A stretch of DNA of 32,701 bases from NCBI GenBank assembly GCA_002429085.1, contig DIYR01000249.1, positions 1 through 32,701 of the forward strand, read 5' to 3'. Position 1 is the stretch's first letter; each line of letters begins with the position of its first letter. The translations under genes were made by a program, and so were the position numbers. Origin of the DNA: Flavobacteriales bacterium UBA6049 (GTDB lineage: Bacteria > Bacteroidota > Bacteroidia > Flavobacteriales_G > Salibacteraceae). Positions 31,902-32,701 of this stretch are shown here, piece after piece. The notes below the pieces were generated by a model. That model saw only the letters and a list, made by a program, of their open reading frames with translations, was not told the origin of the DNA and searched no databases.

Positions 31902-32701
31902 CTATTTTTTGGATTGCAATCGCTTGAGCACTTCCGTCAGGGGTAAAGACAAAGGAAAGGCGCTTGCATCAGCGGGATAATAAAACTCAGTGTCTTGTTC
32001 TGATGGGATATCACGCACTAACCAGGTACCAGTACTTGCAAAATACAGAGCAGTGTCAGCCAGGCCGTCACCATTATAATCACCAACAACAGGAATGGCC
32101 TCGCTGGCATTGTTAAAATCAATGAGGGCCACATCGCCAGTAGTAGAATACCGCACAACAAAGCGTGACTGCGAAGCTCGCCATATGGCTATATCGGTAA
32201 TACCATCACCGTCAAAATCGGCTGGTGTAGGTACATCACCGAGACGCCACCCCAGTCCTATGCGCTGAATATTGTCATTATTATCACTGTTGTAATTGCT
32301 TCCACTGGAGTTTTGCACGTACCAGGTCTTGTTGCCGGTACGCAGAAAAGCAACATCAGCTTTGCCATCGCCATCAAAATCCCCGGTAACAGGAATATCT
32401 GTGTTAGAGAGGCCAAATTTAACCTGCACCGTTTGTCCGGTGGAAGAGTGGCGAATAATGTACGCCTGCCAGGATGGTCTTCGCACTGCCATATCATCAA
32501 TACCATCGCCATCGTAATCCGCTGGTATTGGAATATCATCTTCGGCCATACCCATCACTGTTCGCTGTATGCCATCTTCATTGTCGCTATTATAGTTACT
32601 GCCACTGGAATTTAGCACATACCAGGTTTGATTTGACGGACGTCTAAAGGCAATATCCGTGATACCATCACCGTCGTAATCAGCGGGCACCGGAATGTCT
32701 T
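31902..32701 (-). CDS. FG-GAP/VCBS repeat protein, C-terminal part (cut by window end)
   Basis: The frame is open to the right edge; the residues at the edge read DIPVPADYDGDGITDIAF, so the GTG at 32690 is internal, not a start. At least five tandem units follow the scheme DIPxPADYDGDGIxDxAxxRPS...TWYVxNSSGSNYNSDNxDxIQ, alternating with a second type ending YSTTG. The last reads VVGDYNGDGLADTALYF, then a short tail LTEVLKRLQSKK. These are Ca-binding beta-propeller blades of exported proteins, in the style common in marine Gammaproteobacteria. The N-terminus and any enzymatic domain lie outside the window. Confidence 0.85.
   Translation of the reverse strand, partial: DIPVPADYDGDGITDIAFRRPSNQTWYVLNSSGSNYNSDNEDGIQRTVMGMAEDDIPIPADYDGDGIDDMAVRRPSWQAYIIRHSSTGQTVQVKFGLSNTDIPVTGDFDGDGKADVAFLRTGNKTWYVQNSSGSNYNSDNNDNIQRIGLGWRLGDVPTPADFDGDGITDIAIWRASQSRFVVRYSTTGDVALIDFNNASEAIPVVGDYNGDGLADTALYFASTGTWLVRDIPSEQDTEFYYPADASAFPLSLPLTEVLKRLQSKK

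Noticed and set aside
1..32701. tRNA, rRNA or CRISPR arrays
   Set aside because: Reading the gaps between genes I found no cloverleaf-like sequences and no regularly spaced direct repeats; the FG-GAP repeats at the right end are protein-coding.

Overview
The first ~27.5 kb reads as a marine-type Bacteroidota chromosome (Cytophagia/Flavobacteriia-like). It is AT-rich, and start codons mostly lack Shine-Dalgarno sequences. Two good matches to the Bacteroidota -7 box TAnnTTTG were found. There are many outer-membrane beta-barrel proteins and lipoproteins, a type IX secretion (T9SS) C-terminal sorting tail, a BACON/VCBS lipoprotein and AraC regulators fused to sensory or membrane modules. The last ~4.7 kb (about 28.0-32.7 kb) is different: richer in GC, with clear Shine-Dalgarno sites, a Zur-like operator and Gammaproteobacteria-like genes. 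The switch falls inside one intact prolyl oligopeptidase gene, so the window is either a natural recombinant/transfer or an assembly chimera joined in a conserved gene.

Layout. 1-4.8 kb: partial lipoprotein, beta-barrel protein, YdjC/ChbG deacetylase, a one-gene cassette bounded by inverted repeats, GNAT acetyltransferase, NmrA-like reductase. 4.8-7.8 kb: a TolB-like/TPR/AraC regulator divergent from a FIST sensory protein. 7.8-10.5 kb: relic of a second GNAT gene, patatin-like lipase, L,D-transpeptidase-like protein, lipoprotein. 10.7-13.7 kb: macro-domain-like protein, small membrane proteins, a YjaA-like protein, a beta-barrel protein. 13.8-16.6 kb: a TPP-riboswitch operon. 16.6-19.0 kb: C45 acyltransferase/hydrolase, GNAT-YoaP protein, a gamma-glutamylcyclotransferase-like gene without a normal start codon. 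19.2-21.5 kb: degenerate PilJ-type histidine kinase and a membrane-bound AraC regulator, tail to tail. 21.7-27.4 kb: T9SS-tailed NHL protein, BACON/VCBS lipoprotein, AhpD-like protein with an upstream AraC regulator, two tandem paralogous beta-barrel proteins. 27.5-32.7 kb: prolyl oligopeptidase, His-rich zinc protein, sterol-desaturase-family enzyme, FG-GAP protein cut by the window end.

The best candidate for an undescribed system is the TPP-riboswitch operon (about 16.6 to 13.8 kb, minus strand). It has its own -33/-7 promoter, a full THI-element and four overlapping genes: class I SAM methyltransferase, AIR-synthase/ThiL-superfamily protein, divergent ThiE-like protein and Trm112-like zinc protein. 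None of the standard thiamine genes (thiC, thiG, thiD, thiM) is present. A methyltransferase with its own Trm112-type partner under TPP control suggests an unusual thiamine-related synthesis, salvage or modification route.
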